Shown here: in pieces, positions 35,301 to 42,271 of the stretch | Position numbering within the stretch: position 1 is the stretch's first letter | How the letters are laid out: every line of letters begins with the position of its first letter | NCBI GenBank assembly: GCA_030065875.1 | Contig: JASJCR010000073.1 | Location: 1-44,410 of the forward strand | From: Ardenticatenaceae bacterium | Lineage (GTDB): Bacteria; Chloroflexota; Anaerolineae; Promineifilales; Promineifilaceae | DNA: 44,410 nucleotides | Direction: 5' to 3' | Translations under genes and position numbers: made by a program | The notes under the pieces: model-generated | The model's input: only the letters and a program-made list of their open reading frames with translations | Told to the model about the DNA's origin: nothing | Database searches by the model: none

Positions 35301-35503
35301 CCTGGATCCTGCGATCCTTCACAGAAAATATCCAGTAACCGCTGGCGCGCAACCGGTTCTTCAGTCACAGTCAGCCAGGCCAACAGCGCCCGCGTTTTTC
35401 GGCTCAATTTTACCGGATGACCGTCTCTCTCAAGCAAAAACGGCCCAAGCAGCAAAAGTGTCTGATGGGGAGGATTTTCCTCTAATTTTGAATCGTGACC
35501 CAT
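32354..35503 (-). CDS. SARP/BTAD-type AAA ATPase transcriptional regulator with TPR region
   Basis: This 1049-residue regulator has an N-terminal OmpR-type winged helix (about 15-100: GPFLLERDGHPVKLSRKTRALLAWL, with TLRWHLSALRRAL) and a bacterial transcriptional activation domain (about 105-245: YRGEFLEG, RLMWLYAASGQTAAALAQFEHC, ELGINPSAEIEAL). A STAND-type ATPase follows (IGRSADLEAL, Walker A AEAGCGKT at 289-296, Walker B LFLDDLHQAD at 366-375), then a long TPR-like helical C terminus to about 1045. Such proteins activate operons on ATP and ligand binding. The target is unknown; the nearest neighbours are the P450 and the methyltransferase pair. The ATG at 35503 gives the expected N terminus; the ribosome site is weak. 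Confidence 0.9.
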   Translation of the reverse strand: MGHDSKLEENPPHQTLLLLGPFLLERDGHPVKLSRKTRALLAWLTVTEEPVARQRLLDIFCEGSQDPGRTLRWHLSALRRALGSDALVSRGSAVAIDRDYITVDCWQFDDSSAADETLSLYRGEFLEGISLPDSPAFELWLIGIRSHYRQRFQRLGEEALERLIERGDLGAAVHLCQQLLAVDSLFESFHGRLMWLYAASGQTAAALAQFEHCCQLLQDELGINPSAEIEALADAIRRGEVTPQPVYTAPPAVDLSTANLIGRSADLEALHASWQRSRPGVPGLVLISAEAGCGKTALVEAFLAQTSNAAVLRATCYESTRDLPYQPWLQIVGRRWTALTGGTQRVEQLLLAVADDLLDRESLVLFLDDLHQADEDSLRLFNYILLRAAALPIRLMAIGTFRPEEVAENRALNKILPDLAGRPHSQTIHLDGFSPAEIGLLVGQTGTDADAKRIEQLHQATGGNPLFLTEILRELPADGTLPLPPGLQILVRRRLEKLPDQRRRPLEFLAVFDSKLSLATLQRIAEEKAGPVAAALEWGMRYGLVILNESDTPSTVDIRHDLLREAILQTLSPLRRRSHHAQIAQILARQDVGKDALLIMHHAQKGEAYYLVLDIALIAARQAEARHSLPQAAAALEAYGQAYEMLDADQRREREAEHLDVLLEYARILGVTGLFHASHEGLLGEIANLLIQHSTDDRKTNYLIALAQWQSAQGRLDAALGAIEQAFQLNHQRGHQKEAARVLLTRSAIETAHGRNRSGLASALTAEKRFGALHDQEGLWHARQALAVARMNLGHISDMIDLLEINLVEARAQNDLIGLGNTHMRLAIGWLYFYAGRKALEHANSARRLHAETGRTAGYAVSTLMLAHSHEMLEEQNRATELAHEALHLARRIEDRWCEAWAERALMRYAYRAGEFDEAEAILRRLLPASRQTLTQNHVLDLAWLGRVCLRQGKLGKAFEYSKRAFDLLEDKTDDYYVFAQPHIVFMHGEILLASGDRQGANQAIHRAYAEMQHFAGQIHDPETRVEFLAASQQQEIIQAYANISNTKG

Positions 35504-35802
35504 TTTCTTGGATGTACCTCTGTGAAATGGTAGGACAAAGGCGTTATAAGTGAGTTACAAAAAGCCACGGATTTTCACAGATTTCTCTCTGGCTCTTCCA
35601 GAGCTCTGCGACAATCTGTGCCATTCGCGGCTGGGTTTTAATCTTTCCTTTTGCAAATCAATTTAACACAAAAAATTGCGGCCGCATGTTTTTAAACACA
35701 AACCGGCTGAGTTTTTCGCCGTAAATCAGTCAGCTTCCTCTTTTACAACCACCACTCAAGCCCAACGCTTCTTTTTGTTTTTTAAATGAGTGAGTTTTGA
35801 GA
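35504..35802. other. Spacer upstream of the BTAD regulator, with one dispersed repeat
   Basis: No gene is supported. A 'cggattttcacagatttctctct' repeat lies at 35572-35632. The rest is AT-rich and probably carries the regulator promoter, which I could not pinpoint. Confidence 0.45.
35572..35632. repeat. Dispersed 'cacggattttcacag' spacer repeat
   Basis: The sequence CACAGATTTCTCTCT, GAGCTCTGCGA, AATCTGTG and TTCGCGGCT parallels 20117-20204 in order and wording. It is the third clear copy of this family in the window. Confidence 0.6.
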
Positions 35803-35831
35803 TTGACACATCAGACAATCTCTAGTACCCT
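35803..35831 (+). promoter_or_regulatory. Predicted promoter TTGACA-N17-TACCCT
   Basis: TTGACA (35803-35808) is followed after 17 bases by TACCCT (35826-35831), which keeps the key T1, A2 and T6 of the -10 box. It points + strand, although no + strand gene lies downstream before 37586. A terminator follows about 23 bases later. Confidence 0.45.
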
Positions 35832-35837
35832 AACAAA

Positions 35838-35899
35838 TGTGTAGGCTCCCTCTGAGGTGGATAATTAACGCCCGTTAATTGTTCACCTCTACTTTTTTT
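35838..35899 (+). ncRNA. Candidate small RNA or decoy unit: short promoter-hairpin-U-run module
   Basis: After a predicted promoter the transcript would run about 60 bases into a 17-bp stem (35854-35870 with 35873-35889, loop CC) followed by TTTTTTT at 35893-35899. The stem has two positions that pair only as G-U, and only if the + strand is transcribed (G35860-U35883 and U35862-G35881); on the other strand they would be A-C mismatches. That supports + strand RNA. The module is free-standing and convergent with the P450 gene. It could be a small RNA, a relic leader, or a stop signal for antisense transcripts. Confidence 0.35.
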
Positions 35900-35933
35900 C
35901 ACCAGAAACAATCCCTTAAATCAATATTTTTGT

Positions 35934-37301
35934 CTAGCGACGTTTGATCCGCATGGGCACCCCGGCCGTTGGCATGATGGTCGCTACCGCTCGAATACGG
36001 GGATCATGATCAGGGCGCAGCTGCACCCGAAAGCGCCGGTATAGAGAAGCCAGAAAAATTTGCGACTCCAGCAGGGAAAAATTGTTGCCGATGCACACCC
36101 GCCGGCCGGCCGCAAAGGGGGCGTATGCATACGGATGACGAGCGGCTTCCGCCTCCGGTGTAAAACGGTCGGGATCAAAACGATCCGGATTTTCCCAATA
36201 CTCCGGATGGCGGTGGGTTGCGTATGGAAACAGCATCACTGTCTGACCAGCGGTCAGGGGATATTCATGGAGGACATCGCCTTTAATTAAATCACGGGGA
36301 TAGAATGCGGCTACGGGATAAAGACGCAGCGTCTCTTTGATCACCTGGAGGGTGTAGGGCATCTGCTTGAGCACAGCCACATCAACCGGTTTTTCGCCCA
36401 GGACGCGGTCAACCTCTTCAGTTAATTTCTCCTCTACCTCGGGGTACTGGGATAGCAAATAGAGAGAAAACGCCAGGCTTCGGGCGGTTGTTTCGTGACC
36501 GGCCACAAAAAGGGTCATGCAGTTGTCAAAAATAAGGGCGTCAGACAACACGCGGCCGGATTGTTCATCACGAGCGAGCAACATTTTGCTCAAAATATCA
36601 GCGGGCCATTTTTCTTCAGGCATCGCTCGCCGCTGCGAAATTAAATCGGCCACAAACCGCCGCAGCCGCTCATACGCCCGATTGTAATTTTGAACGACGG
36701 GTGACGGCCACCAAAGGGGTTTTTTAAACAGTGCGCGGCGCTGCACGCCCGAAAAAGCTAGAGCGGTCTCTACATCATTGGAGAGACTCAAAATATGTTC
36801 ATCACTCTCAACCGAGAACACCGTCTTTATAATGACTCGAGCAGCAAAACGGAGCATGTCTTCACTCACGTCGACATATTCTTCTTTATCGGCAAACCGA
36901 TCCCACTTGCGCAGGACGATTTCGCTTTCATCGCGAATCATCCCGGCATACTGGGCGATGCCACGCGGTGTAAAAAACGGGGCGAACAGCTTTCGCTGCA
37001 TGCGCCAGCTTTCACCCACGCTGGTCACCAGCCCATCACCCATGACGTACTGTCTAACCCCCTCGTAGCTTTCTGCTTTGCTGTACGCGGGGTTCATACT
37101 CACCTGGCGGACCATCTCCGGATGAACGGCGACATGCATCCCTCTTTGGCCAAACTGGATGAAAAAAAGATCACCATACGTTTTCCATGAGGCCATTAAA
37201 AAATCCAGAAAACCGACATCGCGGATGCGGCGCAAATTGGTTAGCCCCATAAAATTGCGGGCTCCGGGAACAGTTGTTTGATCACTCATTTTTGTTCTCA
37301 T
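35934..37301 (-). CDS. Cytochrome P450
   Basis: This protein of about 455 residues has all P450 hallmarks: the I-helix oxygen-binding AGHETTA, the K-helix ExxR in KETLRLYPVAAF, the PDRFDPDRF region and the haem loop FAAGRRVCIGN, with the Cys ligand codon at 36093-36095. It resembles soluble bacterial P450s related to the CYP4/CYP102 branch, many of which hydroxylate fatty acids, but its substrate cannot be read from sequence. I start at ATG 37301 (MRTKMSDQ), with ATG 37289 as a near equal. The open frame reaches 37418, but that extension is translated from a G+C-rich palindromic repeat (PLPIREG, PPPAPPRRREG) and is not protein. No redox partner is adjacent. Confidence 0.93.
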   Translation of the reverse strand: MRTKMSDQTTVPGARNFMGLTNLRRIRDVGFLDFLMASWKTYGDLFFIQFGQRGMHVAVHPEMVRQVSMNPAYSKAESYEGVRQYVMGDGLVTSVGESWRMQRKLFAPFFTPRGIAQYAGMIRDESEIVLRKWDRFADKEEYVDVSEDMLRFAARVIIKTVFSVESDEHILSLSNDVETALAFSGVQRRALFKKPLWWPSPVVQNYNRAYERLRRFVADLISQRRAMPEEKWPADILSKMLLARDEQSGRVLSDALIFDNCMTLFVAGHETTARSLAFSLYLLSQYPEVEEKLTEEVDRVLGEKPVDVAVLKQMPYTLQVIKETLRLYPVAAFYPRDLIKGDVLHEYPLTAGQTVMLFPYATHRHPEYWENPDRFDPDRFTPEAEAARHPYAYAPFAAGRRVCIGNNFSLLESQIFLASLYRRFRVQLRPDHDPRIRAVATIMPTAGVPMRIKRR

Positions 37302-37381
37302 ATCGTCTAACAACCTCCCCTCCCTGCGTCGGGGAGGGGCTGGGGGAGGGGTAAGATGATCCCAAAAGACCCACCCCCTAA

Positions 37382-37404
37382 CCCCCTCCCGAATCGGGAG
37401 GGGG
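37382..37404. repeat. CCCCCTCCCGA/TCGGGAGGGGG palindrome upstream of P450
   Basis: Perfect 11-bp arms (37382-37392 and 37394-37404) flank one A. A second, looser CCTCCCC...GGGGAGG pair lies at 37314-37340, in a block reading GGGGAGGGGCTGGGGGAGGG. This is a common dispersed repeat type and produces false N-terminal extensions. Confidence 0.7.
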
Positions 37405-37510
37405 AAACTAAATGCCACTTATCAGCAGTCTAGCATGAGTCAACCTATTCTGCGAAGTTTACGGGTCTAGAGAAACCATCCCCTACACCACCGCAAACCA
37501 GTACCGAAGT

Positions 37511-37539
37511 TTGACACAAATTCAATTTCATTATATGAT
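37511..37539 (+). promoter_or_regulatory. Predicted promoter of the LacI-family gene (TTGACA-N17-TATGAT)
   Basis: TTGACA (37511-37516) and TATGAT (37534-37539) are separated by exactly 17 bases, close to the sigma-70 consensus. The expected start of transcription, about 37546, falls inside the operator-like word at 37542-37555. The lacI-type gene starts 40 bases further on. Confidence 0.7.
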
Positions 37540-37541
37540 GG

Positions 37542-37555
37542 CGAAATCGTTTTCG
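37542..37555. promoter_or_regulatory. Operator-like site overlapping the predicted lacI transcript start
   Basis: CGAAATCGTTTTCG here is the exact reverse complement of CGAAAACGATTTCG at 38604-38617. Its position just after the -10 box would let a bound repressor block its own gene. CG-centred AAACGATTT-like words are typical of LacI-family operators. Confidence 0.65.
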
Positions 37556-37585
37556 TAAGCGTTTCATTAGCACTGCCCACAACTC

Positions 37586-38587
37586 ATGTCCATTACAATC
37601 GAAGATATTTCAAAACATCTGAACATATCTGTCTCCACCGTATCCAAAGCGCTCAATGGATATACGGACGTCTCTTCTAAAACCAAAGAGCGGGTAGCCA
37701 TGGCTGCTCGGGAGCTGGGTTATCAACCCAGTGCGGCCGCGCGAAATCTCCGTCGCCAGCGTACCGACAAAATCGGTTTTGTCTTCAACAACTCCCTGAT
37801 GTACATCGGCGATTACTTTGCCGAAATAATTGTGGGCGCCACCAGCGAAGCAGAGTCACAGGGCAACAATATCGTTCTCTATACCAACGAAGGGGATTCA
37901 CCCGCCAGTTTGCAAAAACTCGTGCGCACTCGCGAGGTGGACGGATTTGTTCTGGTTTGGAATCACGTCCCCGCCCCCATCATCGACATGCTGCTCGCCG
38001 AGAGCGTTCCCTTTGTCATTCTCGGCCGGCGGGTTTCTCACCCCGCCGCCTCATTTATCGCCCCCGACAACTACCAGGGTGCGCTTCAATTAATGCAGCA
38101 CCTTTACAATCTTGGCCATCGCCGCATCGGTTTTACAACCCGGCCGTCGATGGCCTATACCAACGAAGATCGATTTAACGCTTACAAAGATTTCCTGACC
38201 CAGGTCGATATTCCTGTCGATCCGGATTTAATCATCGAAACCAAAATTGAACCGCGCAGCGGCTATCAGGCCGCCAACCGGCTTCTCGATCTGCCAGACC
38301 CGCCAACGGCGATTTTCGCCTTTCACGATTATGTGGCCATTGACGCCCATCAGGCGATTTTGGATCGGGGGCTGCGCATCCCGCACGATGTGGCCCTGGC
38401 CGGTTTTGACGGGCTGCGAACGTCGCTGATCACGTCGCCGCCCATTACCACCGTCCGTCAGCCGCTGGTGGAAATCGGCCGGGCTTCGATTTCGGCCCTG
38501 CTGACCCTCATGCGGCAGGGAAACCACGCGCCCATTCAGCAAACCCTGCCGGTTAAACTGCAGGTCAGACAGTCAACGGCCGGATAA
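37586..38587 (+). CDS. LacI-family transcriptional repressor
   Basis: This 333-residue protein begins with the LacI helix-turn-helix (TIEDISKHLNISVSTVSKAL, about 3-22) and hinge helix (AAARNLRRQRTDKIGFVF), followed by the periplasmic-binding-protein-like effector domain (VDGFVLVWNHV, GHRRIGF, PTAIFAFHDYVAIDA, DVALAGFDGL, TTVRQPLVEIGRAS). It presumably represses the transporter operon downstream and itself until a ligand, likely the transported compound, binds. A strong promoter and an operator-like site lie upstream and an identical site lies 17 bases after its stop. No good ribosome site is visible before ATG 37586, but the domain begins there. Confidence 0.93.
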   Translation: MSITIEDISKHLNISVSTVSKALNGYTDVSSKTKERVAMAARELGYQPSAAARNLRRQRTDKIGFVFNNSLMYIGDYFAEIIVGATSEAESQGNNIVLYTNEGDSPASLQKLVRTREVDGFVLVWNHVPAPIIDMLLAESVPFVILGRRVSHPAASFIAPDNYQGALQLMQHLYNLGHRRIGFTTRPSMAYTNEDRFNAYKDFLTQVDIPVDPDLIIETKIEPRSGYQAANRLLDLPDPPTAIFAFHDYVAIDAHQAILDRGLRIPHDVALAGFDGLRTSLITSPPITTVRQPLVEIGRASISALLTLMRQGNHAPIQQTLPVKLQVRQSTAG

Positions 38588-38603
38588 TTTATTTTCCCGT
38601 GAT

Positions 38604-38617
38604 CGAAAACGATTTCG
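38604..38617. promoter_or_regulatory. Second operator-like site before the double-SnoaL/ABC genes
   Basis: CGAAAACGATTTCG is identical, on the opposite strand, to the site at 37542-37555. It contains the inverted repeat ATCG-AAAA-CGAT (38602 onward). It lies between the repressor gene and the SnoaL gene at 38638 and fits control of the whole operon. Confidence 0.65.
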
Positions 38618-38637
38618 GTTGACATAAAGGAAGAACA

Positions 38638-39765
38638 ATGGCTCAACCACCCCAATCATCCCCCACTCAAAGCGACGGCTCGTCTACAAAGGTCACCCTC
38701 CAAAACAAAGGGGATTTGGGTCAAATCCTGTCCAGCAACCATCTGCCGGATAAACCGGCCATGAAGGGGTTTGATCCCAAATTTCGCGACCTGGTTGATT
38801 ATATTATCAAAATCACCCACGAAATCTGGGAAGAGCGGGCGATTGGCAAGCTGTATGAGTATTACGGAACCAACATGATCATTCACACCGCCTCCGGAGA
38901 TATTTACGGGCGGGAAAAGGTCATTGAGGCCTCAATTCAGGCGATGGCGGCCTTCCCCGACCGCCGTCTGTACGGCGATGAGGTAATCTGGCACGGGAAC
39001 GATGAGGACGGCTACTTTTCATCTCACCGCCTGACCCACGAAGGCACCAACTGGGGCCATTCCGTTTATGGGCCGCCCACCGGTCAGCGCGTTTCATATC
39101 GCGCCATTGCTGAATGCGCCATCGTTGAAGGCGTCATTGTAGAAGAGTGGCTGGTGCGCGATGAACTCACCTTGATTCATCAGCTGGGGCTGGATGTATT
39201 TGAAACGGCCAACGTATTTGCGGCCGTTGAAAATGAGTTGGGGCTCACATTTTCCGTTCCCTCTGAGAAGGAGCGGCTGCGGGGGCAGCTGCCTCCCGCT
39301 TCCCTACCCCCCTGGGACTCCGCTGAATTTGACGTTGAGCGGTTTGTGCGTCAGGGGCTGCACGAGATCTGGAATTGGCGATTGCTTAATAAAATTCGCG
39401 ATGTGTACGCCTCCCAGATCATCTGCGATTCGGCCAGCGGCCGCCGCTTCTACGGCCACAATCAAGTGATCAATTACGTTCTCTCCCTGCTGTCCCCTTT
39501 CCCTGATTTGGCTTTGCAGGTTGACCACGTTTGTGCCCTGCAGCAGGACGACCACACCTATCGCACCGCCACCCGCTGGTACTTAAGTGGCACCCATACC
39601 GGACCGGGGGTTTACGGCTCCCCGACCGGCCGCCCCATGCACACCATGGGGGTCACCCACCATCTGATCGAAAATGGAAAAATTATTCGGGAATGGACCC
39701 TTTTTGATGAGTTTGCCGTGCTCAAACAGCTCGCCCTCCCGCCGGGCGGCGAGCCCAATCTTTAA
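38638..39765 (+). CDS. Double SnoaL-like (NTF2 superfamily) protein, first of two in the operon
   Basis: This 375-residue protein has a disordered N terminus (about 1-40, rich in Ser, Pro and Gln) and two SnoaL-like domains. Domain 1 (about 50-190) has EIWEERAIGKLYEYYG, the signature VYGPPTGQRV and IVEEWLVRDELTLIHQLG. Domain 2 (about 235-370) has EIWNWRLLNKIRDVYAS, GVYGSPTGRPM and IIREWTLFDEFAVLKQL. Both keep the C-terminal Asp that in SnoaL-type polyketide cyclases is the catalytic acid/base, and His-rich strands before the PTG turn. Related proteins isomerise, cyclise or dehydrate small molecules. The substrate is unknown but is probably linked to the compound imported by the following ABC genes. 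AAGGAAG precedes ATG 38638. The solute-binding gene follows after 90 bases. Confidence 0.85.
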   Translation: MAQPPQSSPTQSDGSSTKVTLQNKGDLGQILSSNHLPDKPAMKGFDPKFRDLVDYIIKITHEIWEERAIGKLYEYYGTNMIIHTASGDIYGREKVIEASIQAMAAFPDRRLYGDEVIWHGNDEDGYFSSHRLTHEGTNWGHSVYGPPTGQRVSYRAIAECAIVEGVIVEEWLVRDELTLIHQLGLDVFETANVFAAVENELGLTFSVPSEKERLRGQLPPASLPPWDSAEFDVERFVRQGLHEIWNWRLLNKIRDVYASQIICDSASGRRFYGHNQVINYVLSLLSPFPDLALQVDHVCALQQDDHTYRTATRWYLSGTHTGPGVYGSPTGRPMHTMGVTHHLIENGKIIREWTLFDEFAVLKQLALPPGGEPNL

Positions 39766-39855
39766 ATCTCGTGGCCACAAATCGGCAGAATTTGCGGCCG
39801 CGTTGATTATTTTTGTGCTGAAATTTGAAACTTCATTCATAAGGAGAAGAATGAC

Positions 39856-41295
39856 ATGAAAAATCGTGCCGTCTTTGTGTTAGGAGCTCTAGCCCTGTTG
39901 GCGATACTGGCTGCGTGCCAGCCGCAGGTTGTAACGGAAACCGTGGAGGTCACCCGCGTGGTCACCGAAACAGAAACCGTGACGGAAACGATCACGGAAG
40001 AGATTGAAGTCACTCGCGTAGTCGAGGTTGAAGGGGAAACTGTCGTCGAAGAAGTCGTCATCATCGTTGACCCCACCGAATGTAACCTCGAAGGGCCAGC
40101 TGAAGCGGCCGTAATCAACATGATCGGCTGGTCGTTCCCGATTACCGATTTTTATGCTGAAGAGCTGGAAAAATGCAATCGCATCGACAATCTGACCGTC
40201 AACACCAGCCTGCTGGCCTCCGCTGATGCCCAGGAGCAGGTGCGGCTGGCGCTGTCGGCCGGTGGCGATTCTCCCTTTGATATCGTTCACGGGGCCAACG
40301 GTCAGGTCGCTGAATGGGGTGGACCCGGCTGGCTGCTTCCGCTAAACGATCTGGTTGAACAATATTGGGATGAATACAACCTGCAGGACATTCCGGAAAA
40401 AGCGTGGGAAGGGGTCACGTTTGAGGGAAACATTTACGGCGTACCCATCGTGGGCAACACGCTCCATCTGATTTATCGTCAGGATATCTTTGACGAGCTG
40501 GGTCTGGAACCACCTGAAACTTATGCGGACGTCATCGAGGTCTGCAATGCGATTGGTCTGGACAATCCGGATTACGACATGCCGTTTACGGTCAACCTGT
40601 CGGCCGGTTGGGCGTGGGAGATTGAATTTTTCCAGATGCAGCGGGCGTTTGGCGGCCAATTTTTGGATGAAAATAACATGCCCACGTTTAACGATCAGAC
40701 CGGTGTCGACGCGGTTAACCTGCTGCTAGAGGTTGCCGATGCGTGCATGGGCGTGGATGGCTATACATTTAGCCTGAACGATCAGGAAGTAGCCGTCCAA
40801 ATCGGAACGCTTCCGGCCACCAACATGTGGGCCAGCCGGGCGGCCAATATGAGCGACCCCGAGCGCACCGACCTGGGCGATGTGATCGCCTACGCTCCTG
40901 CTCCGCGCGCTACGGCCGACGGTCCGCGTGCCGGTTCCGCCTGGAACGATTACTACATGATCCCGGCCAACACCACCAACGACCCCGACCTTATTTTCCG
41001 CATTATCATGGAAGCGGCCGATGAGCGCAGTCAGCGGGACGCGGCCGAGGTTGGCATGGCCACCCGCCTGTCCGTGGCCGAATTTGGCGGCCCTTACCTG
41101 GCGGCCGCCGGTCAAACGGTAGCCGAAGGAATCGGTATTTACGACAAGAAACCGGCCGTGGCCATTGTGCGCGCCAAGCTGGGTGAATTTCTGCCGCTGG
41201 TCGGTACCGGGGAATTAACCGCTCAAGAAGCCCTGGACGCGGCCGCTGAGGCGTACATCGAAGAAGCCACAGCACAAGGTTATATTGACGGCTAG
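39856..41295 (+). CDS. ABC transporter extracellular solute-binding lipoprotein (family 1, sugar type)
   Basis: This 479-residue protein has a lipoprotein signal ending LAILAAC (Cys21). An unusual tether of about 50 residues made almost wholly of Val, Thr and Glu follows (VTETVEVTRVVTETETVTE, with further repeats to IIVDPTEC). The rest is a family 1 solute-binding protein: LLASADAQEQVRLALSAGG, GVPIVGNTLHLIYRQDIFDELGLEPPETYADV, and a helical C terminus with QEALDAAAEAYIEEA. It captures the substrate outside the cell and delivers it to the two permeases. Family 1 proteins usually bind oligosaccharides or sugar phosphates. ATG 39856 has a good AAGGAG site. A hairpin after its stop may lower expression of the permeases relative to this gene. 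Confidence 0.92.
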   Translation: MKNRAVFVLGALALLAILAACQPQVVTETVEVTRVVTETETVTETITEEIEVTRVVEVEGETVVEEVVIIVDPTECNLEGPAEAAVINMIGWSFPITDFYAEELEKCNRIDNLTVNTSLLASADAQEQVRLALSAGGDSPFDIVHGANGQVAEWGGPGWLLPLNDLVEQYWDEYNLQDIPEKAWEGVTFEGNIYGVPIVGNTLHLIYRQDIFDELGLEPPETYADVIEVCNAIGLDNPDYDMPFTVNLSAGWAWEIEFFQMQRAFGGQFLDENNMPTFNDQTGVDAVNLLLEVADACMGVDGYTFSLNDQEVAVQIGTLPATNMWASRAANMSDPERTDLGDVIAYAPAPRATADGPRAGSAWNDYYMIPANTTNDPDLIFRIIMEAADERSQRDAAEVGMATRLSVAEFGGPYLAAAGQTVAEGIGIYDKKPAVAIVRAKLGEFLPLVGTGELTAQEALDAAAEAYIEEATAQGYIDG

Positions 41296-41305
41296 CATTA
41301 TTCTG

Positions 41306-41346
41306 GTGCCGGGTCTCATTAAGGAGACCTGGCACTCCCTTTTTTC
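41306..41346 (+). terminator. Attenuating terminator between solute-binding protein and permease genes
   Basis: GTGCCGGGTCTC (41306-41317) pairs with GAGACCTGGCAC (41324-41335) through 12 bp, one being a G-U pair valid for + strand RNA, around ATTAAG. TCCC and six T follow to 41346. Hairpins here are common in sugar ABC operons, where they allow more binding protein than permease. Confidence 0.7.
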
Positions 41347-41405
41347 ATGACTGCTCGGCAGCAGCCAGATTGATTGTCGAGACGAAGCAAGGAGACAGAT
41401 CGATC

Positions 41406-42269
41406 ATGAGACGAATTACCTTTTTTCAATTTGCTGCCCCCAGCATCATTATCATGGTGCTGCTCATGGTCATTCCGCTCGTCATGGCCATCTGGCTGGG
41501 GATGCAGTTCATGACGTTTACCAACATTAATACGCCCCAGTTTGTTGGCCTGCAAAATTATATCGACGTCTTGAGCGATGCTCGATTTTGGCAATCTTTC
41601 CGCTTCACCGCCTTATTTATCAGCCTGGTGGTGCCCGCTCGCCTCGTTCTTGGCTTCTTTTTTGCCCTCATGCTGGATCAGGTTTCAAAATTTACGCGAG
41701 GCATTTATCTCTCAATTTTTTTACTGCCGTTTATCATCGTGCCCGTGGTCGGCACCCTGATGTTTAAACAGCTGTTTGAACCTTCCGGCTTAATAACCTA
41801 CCTTTATCAAACCTTGCTCGAAACCCGTTTTCGCTACAACGAGTTAACCGTTAAGTCGCTCATCATTATTCACGGGATCTGGCTGGGTACCCCCTTTGCT
41901 CTCGTCACCTATTTTGCCGGTTTGCAAACCCTCCCTCAGGATCTTTTGGAAGCCGCTTCGATTGACGGGGCCAGCCGCTTACAAAAGATTCGCAACATCG
42001 TAATCCCCCACGTGCGCTCCCTGACAATTCTGATTTTGCTTATCTCCATCATGGATACCTATCGCATTTTTGACAGCGTTTTTGTCTTAACGGAGCTCAA
42101 TCCGATTTACAAGGCTGATACGATCATGACCTACAACTTCCAAACCGCAATTACCGTGCAGCGGTTGGGTAAAGCCAATGCCATGTCGATCTTGACCGTT
42201 ATTGGCATCATGATTGTTTTAATTCCCAATCTCATTCAATCTTATCGAGAGCAAATAGAGGAGCGTTAA
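41406..42269 (+). CDS. ABC transporter permease, MalF type
   Basis: This 287-residue membrane protein has six predicted membrane helices and the permease EAA loop EAASIDGASRLQKIRNIVIPHV near residue 190, which docks on the ATPase. The N terminus begins MRRITFFQFAAPSIIIMVLL. I start at ATG 41406 with AAGGAG upstream; TTG 41370 would add 12 residues that do not look like family sequence. It pairs with the next gene to form the membrane channel. The two genes are 2 bases apart. Confidence 0.92.
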   Translation: MRRITFFQFAAPSIIIMVLLMVIPLVMAIWLGMQFMTFTNINTPQFVGLQNYIDVLSDARFWQSFRFTALFISLVVPARLVLGFFFALMLDQVSKFTRGIYLSIFLLPFIIVPVVGTLMFKQLFEPSGLITYLYQTLLETRFRYNELTVKSLIIIHGIWLGTPFALVTYFAGLQTLPQDLLEAASIDGASRLQKIRNIVIPHVRSLTILILLISIMDTYRIFDSVFVLTELNPIYKADTIMTYNFQTAITVQRLGKANAMSILTVIGIMIVLIPNLIQSYREQIEER

Positions 42270-42271
42270 CC

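Noticed and set aside
37302..37418. N-terminal extension of the P450 reading frame
   Set aside because: It is translated from a G+C-rich palindromic repeat (PLPIREG and PPPAPPRRREG peptides); family sequence starts after ATG 37301 or 37289.
38619..38624. TTGACA as -35 box of the first SnoaL gene
   Set aside because: A matching -10 would fall inside the coding region, after ATG 38638, and no good -10 is seen.
41370..41405. TTG start for the MalF-type permease
   Set aside because: The added residues are charged and unlike the family; ATG 41406 has AAGGAG upstream.
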